Shown here: one piece after another, positions 7,604 through 15,659 of the stretch | Layout: each line of letters opens with the position of its first letter | How positions within the stretch are numbered: the first letter of the stretch is position 1 | DNA from: Deinococcus roseus | GTDB lineage: Bacteria > Deinococcota > Deinococci > Deinococcales > Deinococcaceae | Direction of reading: 5' to 3' | DNA: 64,000 bases | Assembly (NCBI RefSeq): GCF_014646895.1 | Contig: NZ_BMOD01000010.1 | Span: 62,001 to 126,000, forward strand | Made by a program: the position numbers and the translations under genes | The notes under the pieces: generated by a model | The model's input: the letters and a program-made list of their open reading frames with translations, nothing else | Database searches by the model: none | Told to the model about the DNA's origin: nothing

Positions 7604-10033
7604 TTACCCTTTCACCACAATGTTCACCAGTCTGCCGGGAACGTAGATTTCTTTGACCAGCGGTTTGCCTTCAATGAATTTCTGCACGTTCTCGATGGAT
7701 TTGGCGGCCATGAAGACCTCTTCCTGTGAGGCCCCATTGCGGATCAGGGCCTTGCCCCTGAGTTTGCCGTTGACCTGCACCACCACTTCGATTTCGTCTT
7801 TGACCAGGGCGTTTGCATCGTACTGGGGCCAGCTTTGCACGTGCACGGAGTCGCTGTGTCCGGTTTCAGACCAGATTTCCTCTGCGATGTAGGGCACGAA
7901 GGGGGCCAGCATGCGGTTGAAGATGTCCAGCGCTTCCGTCCAGGCTTGTGTCTGGGAAACCGGGCTGCGCTTGGCCTTCACCAGGGTGTTGGTGAGTTCC
8001 ATCATGGCGGCAATGCAGGTGTTGAAGCTGAAGCGTTCGAGGTCATCTGTAACGCGCTTGAGGGCAGCATGCACGGCAAAGCGGAGTTCGGCTTCCGTGA
8101 CGGCTTCTTCGGGGCCTTCTGCAGCATCAAAGTAGAGGCTCCAGATGCGGTTCAGCCACTTGTGGGGTCCCTGAATGCCCTTGGAGGACCAGGGTCCACC
8201 AGCTTCCCAGGGGGCAAGGAACATCAGGAAGGCCCGCACGGTGTCTGCTCCATACTCGGCCACGAGGTCGTCTGGATCGATGACGTTTCCTCTGCTCTTG
8301 CTCATTTTCTCGTTGTCTTCGCCGAGGATGATGCCCTGGTTGCGCAGCACCTTGAAGGGTTCACTGACCTCTGTGAGGCCCAGGTCGCGCATCGCCTTGG
8401 TCCAGAAACGGCTGTAGAGCAAATGCAGGATGGCGTGCTCGATCCCTCCGGTGTACACGTCCGGGGTGAAGTTGGCAAATTCAGGCCTGAAAGGAGCGTC
8501 GTGCACATCGTGGCTCAGGTAGCGGTACATGTACCAGCTGGAATCCACGAAGGTGTCCATGGTGTCGGTTTCACGGGTGGCGACCCCACCACAGCAGGGG
8601 CAGGTGGTGGTTTTCCAGTCCTCCATGAGGGTGAGGGGGCTCTGACCGGTGGGCTGGAAGCGCACATCCTCGGGGAGTTTGACGGGAAGTTCAGATTCGG
8701 ACACAGGCTGGATGCCGCACTTCTCGCAGTAGACCATGGGGATGGGGGTGCCCCAGTAACGCTGGCGGGAAATCAGCCAGTCGCGCAGGCGGTAGGTGGT
8801 CCTGGCCCGCACACCGTAATCTGCGAGTTTTTCGATCACTGCACCAATGAATTCTTTTCCACCCTGCATGCCATCCAGGATGCCGGAATTCACAATGGCA
8901 CCCTCGTCAGAGTAAGGCTCGGTGGCGTCTGCAGGCATGGGGGTTTCGCCCCGGATCACTTCCTTGACAGGGAGGTCAAACTGGCGGGCAAAGTCAAAGT
9001 CGCGGGAATCGTGGGCCGGCACAGCCATGATGCTTCCGGTGCCGTAGGTGACCAGCACGTAATCGGCAATCCAGATGGGGAGTTTCTCTCCCGTGACAGG
9101 ATGGGTGGCGTAAGCGCCCGTCCAGACCCCGGTTTTCTCGCGGCCTTCTGCCTGGCGGTCAATCTCACTCATCTTGGAGGCCGTGTCGATGTAGTTCTGC
9201 ACGGCTTCTTGCTGCTCCGGGGTGGTGAGGGTTTTGACAAAAGCATGCTCTGGAGCGAGCACCAGGAAGGTTGCACCCATGAGGGTGTCAGGACGGGTGG
9301 AAAACACCGTCACGGTGCCCGCATCGGTGGCAAAGTCAATCTCTGCACCCACGGACTTCCCGATCCAGTTGTGCTGCATCAGGCGCACCCGTTCGGGCAT
9401 GTCTGTGGTGCCGAAATCGAGGAGTTCGTCGGCGTATTCGGTGATCTTGAAGAACCACTGCTCAAGTTTCTTCTGCACCACCACGGTGCCGCAACGCTCG
9501 CACTTGCCATCCACAACCTGCTCGTTGGCCAGCACGGTGTTGCAACTCGGGCACCAGTTCACGAAACCGTTCTTCTTGTAAACCAGACCCTGCTTGTAGA
9601 ACTGTATGAAGAACCACTGGTTCCATTTGTAGTACTCGGGATCGCAGGTGGCAAATTGCTTGCTCCAGTCGATCATGGTGCCCATGCGCTTGAACTGCCC
9701 GGTCATGTACTCGATGTTGGAGTAGGTCCATTTGGCAGGATCAATGTTGCGTTTGATGGCCGCGTTCTCTGCAGGCAGACCGAACGCATCAAAGCCCATG
9801 GGGAACAGCACGTTGTACCCCTTCATGCGCATGAAGCGGGCACGGGCATCGGGCACCGCAAAAGCGTACCAGTGGCCAATGTGCAGGTTTCCAGAGGGGT
9901 AGGGGAACATGGTCAGGGCGTAGTGGTTCTCTTTGCCTTCCTGATGTTTGAAGGTGTAGAGGTCGCTCTCCTCCCAGCTTTTGCGCCAGCGGGGTTCGAT
10001 GGAGTGCGGATTGTATTTTTCACTTCTTGGCAT
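7604..10033 (-). CDS. leuS: Leucyl-tRNA synthetase
   Basis: 809 aa, the usual size for bacterial LeuRS. The class I signatures are HIGH at residues 51-54 and KMSKS at about 575. The zinc-type segment CPSCNTVLANEQ...CERC lies near residue 160, followed by the large CP1 editing domain. It charges tRNA-Leu and edits mischarged norvaline or isoleucine. AAGGAG (complement of 10043-10048) precedes ATG 10033. The 5' leader carries a Leu-codon leader peptide, an antiterminator-like hairpin and a terminator, so expression is probably attenuated in response to charged tRNA-Leu. Confidence 0.97.
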   Translation of the reverse strand: MPRSEKYNPHSIEPRWRKSWEESDLYTFKHQEGKENHYALTMFPYPSGNLHIGHWYAFAVPDARARFMRMKGYNVLFPMGFDAFGLPAENAAIKRNIDPAKWTYSNIEYMTGQFKRMGTMIDWSKQFATCDPEYYKWNQWFFIQFYKQGLVYKKNGFVNWCPSCNTVLANEQVVDGKCERCGTVVVQKKLEQWFFKITEYADELLDFGTTDMPERVRLMQHNWIGKSVGAEIDFATDAGTVTVFSTRPDTLMGATFLVLAPEHAFVKTLTTPEQQEAVQNYIDTASKMSEIDRQAEGREKTGVWTGAYATHPVTGEKLPIWIADYVLVTYGTGSIMAVPAHDSRDFDFARQFDLPVKEVIRGETPMPADATEPYSDEGAIVNSGILDGMQGGKEFIGAVIEKLADYGVRARTTYRLRDWLISRQRYWGTPIPMVYCEKCGIQPVSESELPVKLPEDVRFQPTGQSPLTLMEDWKTTTCPCCGGVATRETDTMDTFVDSSWYMYRYLSHDVHDAPFRPEFANFTPDVYTGGIEHAILHLLYSRFWTKAMRDLGLTEVSEPFKVLRNQGIILGEDNEKMSKSRGNVIDPDDLVAEYGADTVRAFLMFLAPWEAGGPWSSKGIQGPHKWLNRIWSLYFDAAEGPEEAVTEAELRFAVHAALKRVTDDLERFSFNTCIAAMMELTNTLVKAKRSPVSQTQAWTEALDIFNRMLAPFVPYIAEEIWSETGHSDSVHVQSWPQYDANALVKDEIEVVVQVNGKLRGKALIRNGASQEEVFMAAKSIENVQKFIEGKPLVKEIYVPGRLVNIVVKG

Positions 10034-10057
10034 GGCCTTAAACTCCTTTGTGCAGGC

Positions 10058-10087
10058 AAAAAAACACCCCAGTCATGCAGACTGGGG
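10058..10087 (-). terminator. leuS attenuator terminator
   Basis: On the minus strand CCCCAGTC (10087-10080) pairs with GACTGGGG (10074-10067) over a 5-nt loop, followed by TG and seven Ts (10064-10058). It lies 20 nt after the leader peptide stop and 25 nt before leuS, so it must be bypassed for expression. Confidence 0.9.
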
Positions 10088-10123
10088 GAAACGCGCGTTA
10101 CACCGTTCTAACGTCGTCTCCCC
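10085..10123 (-). promoter_or_regulatory. Antiterminator-like hairpin of the leuS leader
   Basis: In the transcript, GGGGAGACG and CGUUA (leader codons 9-14, 10123-10109) pair with UAACG and CGUUUCCCC (ending at 10085). This gives 14 bp including one G-U pair, with a small internal loop. It captures three Cs of the terminator 5' arm, so the two structures cannot coexist. A ribosome that reaches the leader stop codon would melt it; one held at the Leu codons would leave it largely free. Confidence 0.75.
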
Positions 10124-10149
10124 TGTCGTAGTAGCAGCATGCTGTTCAT
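10108..10149 (-). CDS. Leucine-codon leader peptide of leuS
   Basis: A 13-codon ORF, MNSMLLLRQGRRR, with three consecutive Leu codons CTG CTA CTA. CTA is very rare in the real genes of this window, which would sensitise the peptide to low charged tRNA-Leu. Its ATG is 6 nt after the -10 box, so the transcript should start on or next to the A of the ATG and be leaderless. The UAG stop lies inside the antiterminator-like hairpin. This is the layout of ribosome-mediated attenuation known for enteric amino acid operons; no experimental support is available here. Confidence 0.8.
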   Translation of the reverse strand: MNSMLLLRQGRRR

Positions 10150-10155
10150 AAGGCC

Positions 10156-10184
10156 ATTTTACATGCAGGGGGCAGGACGTTCAA
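10156..10184 (-). promoter_or_regulatory. leuS leader promoter
   Basis: TTGAAC (complement of 10179-10184), a 17-bp spacer, and TAAAAT (complement of 10156-10161), 6 nt before the leader ATG at 10149. Near-consensus housekeeping promoter. Confidence 0.85.
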
Positions 10185-10371
10185 GAAAATAAGCCATAGG
10201 GCCTGCCAGAACATCAAAACGACCACAGCCTGAGGTCTCCAGGGGATCTCTGGCAAGTTAACAACTCTTTAACAACTTTTCTTTACTTTGAATCCATACA
10301 GGACAGCATCAAGACCTGCCAGGAGCAGCCTTCAGGTCATGGATGTGTGTTGTCTTTCTAAGGAGTCCATC

Positions 10372-10614
10372 ATGTTGAACACCCTTCATCCTTCCCAATT
10401 GCAAGAAATTGCCCGTCGCACCCGCATCAGCTTTTTCAGGCGCATGCACAGGGCGATTTACACGGGTGCCCTGACCATGCTGGCCCTGATTTTCACCTCC
10501 CATGACCTCATGCTGAGTGTGGTGTGCAGCCTGAGCATGGCCCTGCTGGCTGCAGGCATGATTTACAGCTTGCGTTTCAGGTACCATCTGGCACGGGTGC
10601 GGGCGAGATACTGA
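10372..10614 (+). CDS. Small two-helix membrane protein, unknown
   Basis: 80 aa with two hydrophobic segments (about residues 30-48 and 50-66) flanked by Arg-rich ends. No family recognised. ATG 10372 is chosen because AAGGAG lies 6 nt upstream; longer in-frame starts have no signal. The upstream region carries two direct repeats TTAACAACT, 11 bp apart (10258-10266, 10269-10277), a possible one-turn-spaced regulatory element. Confidence 0.7.
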   Translation: MLNTLHPSQLQEIARRTRISFFRRMHRAIYTGALTMLALIFTSHDLMLSVVCSLSMALLAAGMIYSLRFRYHLARVRARY

Positions 10615-10775
10615 AGCGCAAAGGCCGAGGGCAGCAACCATGCCCAAAGCGCCTCAATGTCAACCAGGCCATCCCGGCAATAAAGCAGAAGGCCTGACAG
10701 AGCCTTATGCTTTATTGCTTGAACGGATCAGCAATTTCATCCCCCATTTTCTCAAAAACCATTACACTGCTGGAG

Positions 10776-11558
10776 ATGCAACTCTGGGTGCTGGTTTTGT
10801 TCTGTCTTTCCACTGTGCTGCTCATCCCCTTTGAAGTCTGGTTGTGGGGTGGGCTGGCCTGGGTGGCCTCTGTGACGCTCACCCTGCTGACCCGGGAACC
10901 TGCCCTTCAGCGCCGAATGCTGGTGTTGCTGGGGTGCATTCTGCTTCTGGCCCTGGCCCCCATCAGCACAGAGACCTCCAATGTCAAATTTCTTACACTG
11001 GGTTTACCGTTTCTGGCCGTGGTTGCGCTCCCTCCCCTGCTGCTGCGCAAAACCGACCCGGAGGTGTTCAGTTTCCGTTTACTGCCCGAGAAATTCAGCA
11101 AACTGGAATTCATTTACACCCTGCTTTCTGCGCCTCTGGCCTATTTTGCCTTCAAACTGTACTTTGCCCTCAGCCCGGAAGTGCCTTTCAACTGGACGCT
11201 GTCCCCGCAACCAGACAGCGAATCCTTGCTGAGGCTCTTTGTGGGCATCAACATGGTGGGCATCTGGGATGAACTGTTTTTTGTGAACACCTGCTTTGCC
11301 GTGCTCAGGTCCCTCTTTCCCTTCTGGAAGGCCAACTGGGGGCAGAGCGTGGTGTACGTGTCGGTGCTCTTTGACATGGCCTTCAGGGGGGTGGGGCCTT
11401 TTTTTGTGCTGTTTCTGGCGCTCACCCAGGGCATCATGTTTCAGCGCAGCCGTGCCCTGATTTACGTGCTGGTGGTGCATCTGATTGTGGATTACTTTCT
11501 GTTTCAGGCCATCGTGGGCACCTATTACCCCGGCTTTAAGGCCTGGTGGCATCCCTGA
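10776..11558 (+). CDS. Multi-pass membrane protein, possibly degenerate CPBP (Abi/Rce1) family
   Basis: 260 aa, very hydrophobic, six to eight helices. The C-terminal half has WDELFF (residues ~168-173), later FLALTQGIMF, and VVHLIVDYF. These are spaced like motifs 1-3 of CPBP intramembrane proteases (EExxxR, FxxxH, HxxxN/D), but the first Glu pair and Arg are not conserved. The call is therefore tentative and enzymatic activity doubtful. TACACT at 10763-10768 lies 7 nt before ATG 10776, consistent with a leaderless start. Confidence 0.65.
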   Translation: MQLWVLVLFCLSTVLLIPFEVWLWGGLAWVASVTLTLLTREPALQRRMLVLLGCILLLALAPISTETSNVKFLTLGLPFLAVVALPPLLLRKTDPEVFSFRLLPEKFSKLEFIYTLLSAPLAYFAFKLYFALSPEVPFNWTLSPQPDSESLLRLFVGINMVGIWDELFFVNTCFAVLRSLFPFWKANWGQSVVYVSVLFDMAFRGVGPFFVLFLALTQGIMFQRSRALIYVLVVHLIVDYFLFQAIVGTYYPGFKAWWHP

Positions 11559-11637
11559 AATGGGAGCCAGAAGGCAACAAAGTTTGACGGTGGCGGCTGT
11601 CATATCTCGGTGAGTGGTCTGGTCGTATCCTTGAGGC

Positions 11638-12690
11638 ATGATTCAACTGGTGGAAGGTCTTGCCCTCAACCTGTGCATTGTGATCACTGCCACCTACCTC
11701 CTGAGCCTCACTTACACCACCTGGAGGATGGAAACGGCCCGCAAGGTGATCCTGTTCAGGTCTGCCATGGCCTCTGCCACCTCCCTGTTTCTGATGACCC
11801 AGGGGGTGTCTTTCAGCAACGGCACCCTGCTGGATTTGCGGGCTTTGCCCCTGGCCCTGATCACCCTCAAATACGGGATGTGGTATGGGCTTTTTTCCAT
11901 CCTGCTGGTGTTTCTGGCCCGGGGGCAATTCTGGCACAACTTCACCAGCGAAGACGTTTCCATCCTGATCTGCTACACCATCGCTTCGGTCTACCGGTAT
12001 TACGCCACCGTGGAATCGGAAGAGGTGCCTTTCCAGTCTTATTTGTACGCCCCAGTGCTGATCTTCAGTGGCCTGCTGGTGTACATGTTCAAACTGAGAA
12101 GCTGGGATTTCGGCATCTTCCCTTCTCTGATGCTGCTGTATTTCACCAATGTGCTGGGCTTCATGGCGGCGGGTCGCATCATCCACCGGCACCTGATGTA
12201 CCTGAAACTCACCGATGGCCTCAAAGAGGAAACCCTGATTGATCCGCTCACACGGGTCTTCAACCGCAGGCAATTTGAACTGGACAAACCCGGCATGCGG
12301 GAAGGAGACGCCATCGTGGTGATCGACATTGATGACTTCAAGAAGGTGAACGACACCTACGGCCACGCCGTGGGCGATCAGGTGCTGAAAGAACTGGCCC
12401 GCCGTCTGGTCCTGACCGTGCGCCACAGCGATCGGGTGTACCGTCTGGGCGGCGAGGAGTTCGCTGTTTACCTGACCCGTTGCCCCGAAGAGTACCTGAC
12501 CACCATTGCAGAACGCATCAAGGAACGCATCTTCAGTGAGCGCTTCAATACGGTGGGCCGGGTCAGTGTCAGTGGCGGTCTGGTGCGCCTCAGTGCAGAC
12601 ACCACCATTGATGCTGCTTTCGAGCAGGCAGACCAGTATTTGTATCAGGCCAAAAAATCGGGGAAAAACCGTATCATCACCTCGATTTAG
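11638..12690 (+). CDS. Diguanylate cyclase with five-helix LytS-type membrane sensor
   Basis: 350 aa. Residues 1-185 contain about five to six membrane helices resembling the 5TMR-LYT sensor module. The GGDEF domain follows (DPLTRVFNRRQFE at ~200, DIDDFKKVNDTYGHAVGDQVLK, then the active-site loop GGEEF near 275). GGEEF is a functional variant, so synthesis of cyclic di-GMP from GTP is expected. No obvious RxxD inhibitory site is seen upstream of the loop. TATCCT at 11626-11631 is 6 nt before the ATG (leaderless type). Signal sensed unknown. Confidence 0.9.
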   Translation: MIQLVEGLALNLCIVITATYLLSLTYTTWRMETARKVILFRSAMASATSLFLMTQGVSFSNGTLLDLRALPLALITLKYGMWYGLFSILLVFLARGQFWHNFTSEDVSILICYTIASVYRYYATVESEEVPFQSYLYAPVLIFSGLLVYMFKLRSWDFGIFPSLMLLYFTNVLGFMAAGRIIHRHLMYLKLTDGLKEETLIDPLTRVFNRRQFELDKPGMREGDAIVVIDIDDFKKVNDTYGHAVGDQVLKELARRLVLTVRHSDRVYRLGGEEFAVYLTRCPEEYLTTIAERIKERIFSERFNTVGRVSVSGGLVRLSADTTIDAAFEQADQYLYQAKKSGKNRIITSI

Positions 12691-12844
12691 AGTTCACAGG
12701 AAACAGTTTTCAGTTCACAGTGAAACGCCTTTTATACCTCTATGTCTCAACAAACCCTGATCCTGCTGGGTGGATGTCTGTAGACACGGGCCACCACCTC
12801 ACCCTTTGCAGTCTTTGCATGATCTGCAGGGATCTTCTGGATCT

Positions 12845-12879
12845 CACTGTGAACTGTCTACTGTGAACTGAAAACTTCT
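12845..12879. repeat. 33-bp dispersed repeat (TTTTCAGTTCACAGT family), copy 1
   Basis: On the minus strand this reads AGAAGTTTTCAGTTCACAG, then T-A-GACAGTTCACAG. It matches 17481-17513 at 32 of 33 positions. Partial copies occur at 12690-12720, 28364-28392, 29021-29052 and 29090-29122, all intergenic. Confidence 0.8.
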
Positions 12880-12911
12880 ACAGCCCCCTTCTTTTCTGGA
12901 AGGGGGCTGTA
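12880..12911. terminator. Long GC-rich hairpin downstream of fadE
   Basis: ACAGCCCCCTTC pairs with GGAAGGGGGCTGT around TTTTCT. There is no clean U-tract, so it may act as a transcript-end stabiliser or be part of the adjacent repeat element rather than a canonical terminator. It lies in the 300-bp gap between the diguanylate cyclase and fadE, which is otherwise filled with repeats. Confidence 0.5.
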
Positions 12912-12912
12912 A

Positions 12913-12977
12913 GGGCGAGCGTGCAGAGGGACCAATTTGCGATCCCTCGTTCTGCACAAGACAGGCATGCCTCGCCC
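12913..12977. repeat. Full-length palindromic intergenic element, copy 2
   Basis: 65 bp starting GGGCGAGCGTGCAGAGGGACC and ending CTCGCCC. It matches the reverse complement of 2249-2312 closely, including the inner AGGGACCAATTTGCG stem. It lies just downstream of the fadE stop. Confidence 0.85.
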
Positions 12978-12991
12978 TGTGCTCTCTGGGA

Positions 12992-14752
12992 TTATTTCCG
13001 AGGCTGGGGGTACCCTTCAGCGGCCAGCACAGCTTTCGCCACATGGCGGCGCAGGCGGATGGTGTTGATGGGGTCGTGCTTGGTGAGGCGCTTGATCACG
13101 GCCAGACTGGTGCGCAGGTCGTCACCGGAGGCGATCATCTCAATGGCTTCACGGGCCAGGGTTGCAGATTTCTCTGCAGCGGACCAGGTGTAGAGTTGGG
13201 TCATTTCGGATTGCAGTTCGGGGTTGCCCAGTTTGCGGGTGCGCAGCAGGGCAGATTCTGCAGCGAAGGTCAGCATGGCGATGTCTGCAACGCGGGCCAG
13301 AATTTCCTGGCGGCTTTCCACCTCCATGCCGTACTTCATGGCGGCGGTGCCAGCGACCATCAGGGCCAGTTTCTTGAGGTTCTTGATGGTGGTTTCTTCC
13401 TGCACCAGCACCCCTTCTTCGGGTTCATCGAAGCTGGGTTCCAGCAGGTCGGACTGCAGTTTCTGTGCGGCCTGCAGCAGGGGGATTTCGCCTTTCATGG
13501 CGCGTTTCAGCAGCATGCCGGGGACCAGCAATCTATTGATTTCGTTGGTGCCTTCAAAGATGCGGTTGATGCGGCTGTCGCGGTAGGCCTGCTCGATGGG
13601 GTATTCAGAGCTGTAACCATAACCCCCGTGGATCTGCACCCCTTCATCGACAGAAAAGTCGAGAAGTTCGGAGCCAAGGACTTTGAGCATGGAGGCTTCC
13701 ACAGCGTATTCTTCCACGGCCTTGAGTTTGTCCAGGCCGCTTTCCACTGCGGTGTCAATCAGGCCCATCACCCGGTAAAGGGCGGATTCCACAGCGTAGG
13801 TGCGCAGGGCCATTTCAGCCAGCTTTTCCTGAACCATCCCGAAGTTGGCGATGGGCTGGTTGAACTGGTGGCGCTCCAGAGCGTATTTCGCAGAGATTTT
13901 CAGGGCGTGTTTGGCTCCGCCGACCCCTCCTGCAGCCAGCTTGTAGCGACCCACATTGAGGATGTTGAAGGCGATTTTGGCCCCCTGCCCAACCTGTCCG
14001 AGCAGGTTCTCTGCAGGCACTTTCACGTTGTCCAGGATCACCTGACGGGTGGAGGAGGATTTGATGCCCATCTTGTGCTCTTCGGCACCGAGGGACACCC
14101 CTTCAAAAGCACGTTCCACCAGGAAGGCACTGAATTTGTTGCCTTCGTCGGTTTTGACCTGGGCAAACACCGTGAAGAGGTCTGCAAATCCAGCGTTGGA
14201 GATCCACATTTTGGTGCCGTTGAGCACGTAGTGACTGCCGTCTTCGGAGAGCACAGCAGTGGTCTTGGCGGCCTGGGCGTCGCTGCCGCTTCCGGGTTCG
14301 GTGAGGGCGTAAGCAGCCACCATTTCAGCACTGGCCAACTTGGTTAGGTATTTGGTTTTCTGCTCTGGGGTACCGAAGTACACGGTGGGCAGGCTTCCGA
14401 TGGACTGGTGGGCACCGTAGGTCACGCTGAAACCCCCGGTCTGGGCCAGACGCTCTGCAATCACGGCACTGACGGCTTTGGGAAGGTCCAGACCGTCAAA
14501 GTCTTCGGGGACTTCCACAGCAGTGAGGCCCAGTGCGCCTGCTTTTTGCAGCAGCTCACGGTTCAGACCTTCGACTTTGTCTTCGAGGTCTTTCATGCGG
14601 GGCATCACGTCTTTGTCGATGAAAGCCTGGGTGGAGTCGGCAATTTGCTTGATGGTGTCATCGAAATCTTCGGGGGTGTAAATGTTCTGGGGTTGGCTGT
14701 CCTGGATCAGGAACATGCCGCCTTTGAAAAGTTTGGGCTGGGTTGCAGTCAT
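12992..14752 (-). CDS. Acyl-CoA dehydrogenase, FadE type with C-terminal extension
   Basis: 586 aa, longer than the ~380-aa classical enzymes because of a helical C-terminal domain seen in FadE and VLCAD-like proteins. The core is recognisable: an N-terminal helical domain, the ALTEPGSGSDAQA motif (~160) and KMWISNAGFADLF in the beta domain, and the C-terminal QIHGGYGYSSEYPIEQAYRDSRINRIFEGTNEINR segment that contacts FAD. It oxidises acyl-CoA to trans-2-enoyl-CoA in fatty acid degradation, passing electrons to ETF. GAGGAC precedes ATG 14752. It is transcribed alone from a consensus-like promoter. Confidence 0.93.
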   Translation of the reverse strand: MTATQPKLFKGGMFLIQDSQPQNIYTPEDFDDTIKQIADSTQAFIDKDVMPRMKDLEDKVEGLNRELLQKAGALGLTAVEVPEDFDGLDLPKAVSAVIAERLAQTGGFSVTYGAHQSIGSLPTVYFGTPEQKTKYLTKLASAEMVAAYALTEPGSGSDAQAAKTTAVLSEDGSHYVLNGTKMWISNAGFADLFTVFAQVKTDEGNKFSAFLVERAFEGVSLGAEEHKMGIKSSSTRQVILDNVKVPAENLLGQVGQGAKIAFNILNVGRYKLAAGGVGGAKHALKISAKYALERHQFNQPIANFGMVQEKLAEMALRTYAVESALYRVMGLIDTAVESGLDKLKAVEEYAVEASMLKVLGSELLDFSVDEGVQIHGGYGYSSEYPIEQAYRDSRINRIFEGTNEINRLLVPGMLLKRAMKGEIPLLQAAQKLQSDLLEPSFDEPEEGVLVQEETTIKNLKKLALMVAGTAAMKYGMEVESRQEILARVADIAMLTFAAESALLRTRKLGNPELQSEMTQLYTWSAAEKSATLAREAIEMIASGDDLRTSLAVIKRLTKHDPINTIRLRRHVAKAVLAAEGYPQPRK

Positions 14753-14786
14753 GGGGGGGTCCTCCGCAGTGGATTGAATGTCCCCA

Positions 14787-14815
14787 TTATATAGACTGAG
14801 TATAAATTTGTACAG
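14787..14815 (-). promoter_or_regulatory. fadE promoter
   Basis: On the minus strand TGTACA, a 17-bp spacer, and a perfect TATAAT (complement of 14787-14792), about 35 nt upstream of the ATG. The AT-rich spacer could hold a repressor site, but no clear palindrome is present. Confidence 0.75.
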
Positions 14816-14884
14816 GGTTTAGCCCACTGGCCTGCAAAACCCCCATTGCCCAATCAGCAAAACCGGGCAATTCAAGCAACACCC

Positions 14885-15187
14885 TCAGCTGACTTGCATG
14901 CCCCATGCCAGCAATCCCACCAGGAGGACATGCAACAAACCAATTCCCCAGAACACCATCTGAAAAGGCATTTTCTGGGTTTTGTGCCTGACCACCCGCT
15001 GGGCCACAAACGCCCCAAACCAGCCAAAACAGAGTTCCAGCAGATGCAGCGTGCGCTCAGGAACCCGCCTGCGGCCCAGCCTGGCCCGACGTTTGTCCGA
15101 GCCATACACCAGAAAAGTGACGCCTCCCATCAGGACATACAGGGCAGCCATAAAGAGCCAGATCTCCGTGCCATAGGCTTTCAACAT
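14885..15187 (-). CDS. DUF1294 membrane protein
   Basis: 100 aa. It contains the DUF1294 pattern: an N-terminal helix, then YGSDKRRARLGRRRVPERTLHLLELCFGWFGAFVAQRVVRHKT and a final hydrophobic helix. Function of the family is unknown; some homologues are fused to cold-shock domains. ATG 15187 is taken as start because TATACT lies 8 nt upstream on the minus strand and the region further upstream does not look coding. Single-gene unit. Confidence 0.8.
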   Translation of the reverse strand: MLKAYGTEIWLFMAALYVLMGGVTFLVYGSDKRRARLGRRRVPERTLHLLELCFGWFGAFVAQRVVRHKTQKMPFQMVFWGIGLLHVLLVGLLAWGMQVS

Positions 15188-15326
15188 ACGCACACAGTAT
15201 ATCGGTTGCGGATCATGTGAGGGGATCGGGAAATGACCGTGGCCCAGATGGTTCGCCTGTCCGCACGGCACAGTGTGTGGCATGCAGGACAGGCGGCCAT
15301 GAACAAACTGGATTGAAACGGGTGGG

Positions 15327-15473
15327 TCAGGGGTCTTCTTGATGGGTGCGGATGGGCAGCAAGAGGGAACGTTGGGGCTCTGGCAGGTCGGCACGGTCAA
15401 AGGATCGCAGAATCGCAATCAGGATCAGCAGGATTGCAACCAGCACAACGAAAAGAACCATCACCTCATCCAT
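15327..15473 (-). CDS. 48-aa single-helix membrane protein
   Basis: MDEVMVLFVVLVAILLILI begins a long hydrophobic helix (residues 4-22), followed by an Arg/Asp/Pro-rich cytoplasmic-type tail ending HQEDP. No homologue recognised. Support: a strong hydrophobic bias, normal codon use, and a TAAAAT -10 box (complement of 15480-15485) exactly 6 nt before ATG 15473, the leaderless arrangement used by neighbours. It lies between DUF1294 and herA. Confidence 0.65.
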   Translation of the reverse strand: MDEVMVLFVVLVAILLILIAILRSFDRADLPEPQRSLLLPIRTHQEDP

Positions 15474-15571
15474 GTTCTCATTTTAGGGAAAGCGTTTGCA
15501 GGGGTCATCGGCAAAAAGATGTAGATGAACCCAAAATGAAGTTTTCAGTGCAAAACAATCAGAATTTCGAT

Positions 15572-15585
15572 GTCCTGAACAGGAC
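15572..15585. promoter_or_regulatory. Palindrome upstream of herA-like gene
   Basis: GTCCTG-AA-CAGGAC, a perfect 6-bp inverted repeat 75 bp before the HerA-like start. Possible operator in the divergent region; no regulator identified. Confidence 0.4.
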
Positions 15586-15659
15586 AAAATTCCCCGCTGA
15601 CAAATGCATTTTTTCACCTTCATGCGCCCCTTCAGGGAATCGGATACCATGGTCCCAGC

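Noticed and set aside
7835..10111. 758-codon open frame antisense to leuS
   Set aside because: Runs opposite an unmistakable leucyl-tRNA synthetase; its composition (His/Gly/Val rich) is that of a complementary-strand shadow, with no start signal.
14785..14815. Fatty-acid-responsive operator in the fadE promoter
   Set aside because: The spacer is AT-rich but contains no clear palindrome; nothing beyond the promoter can be supported.
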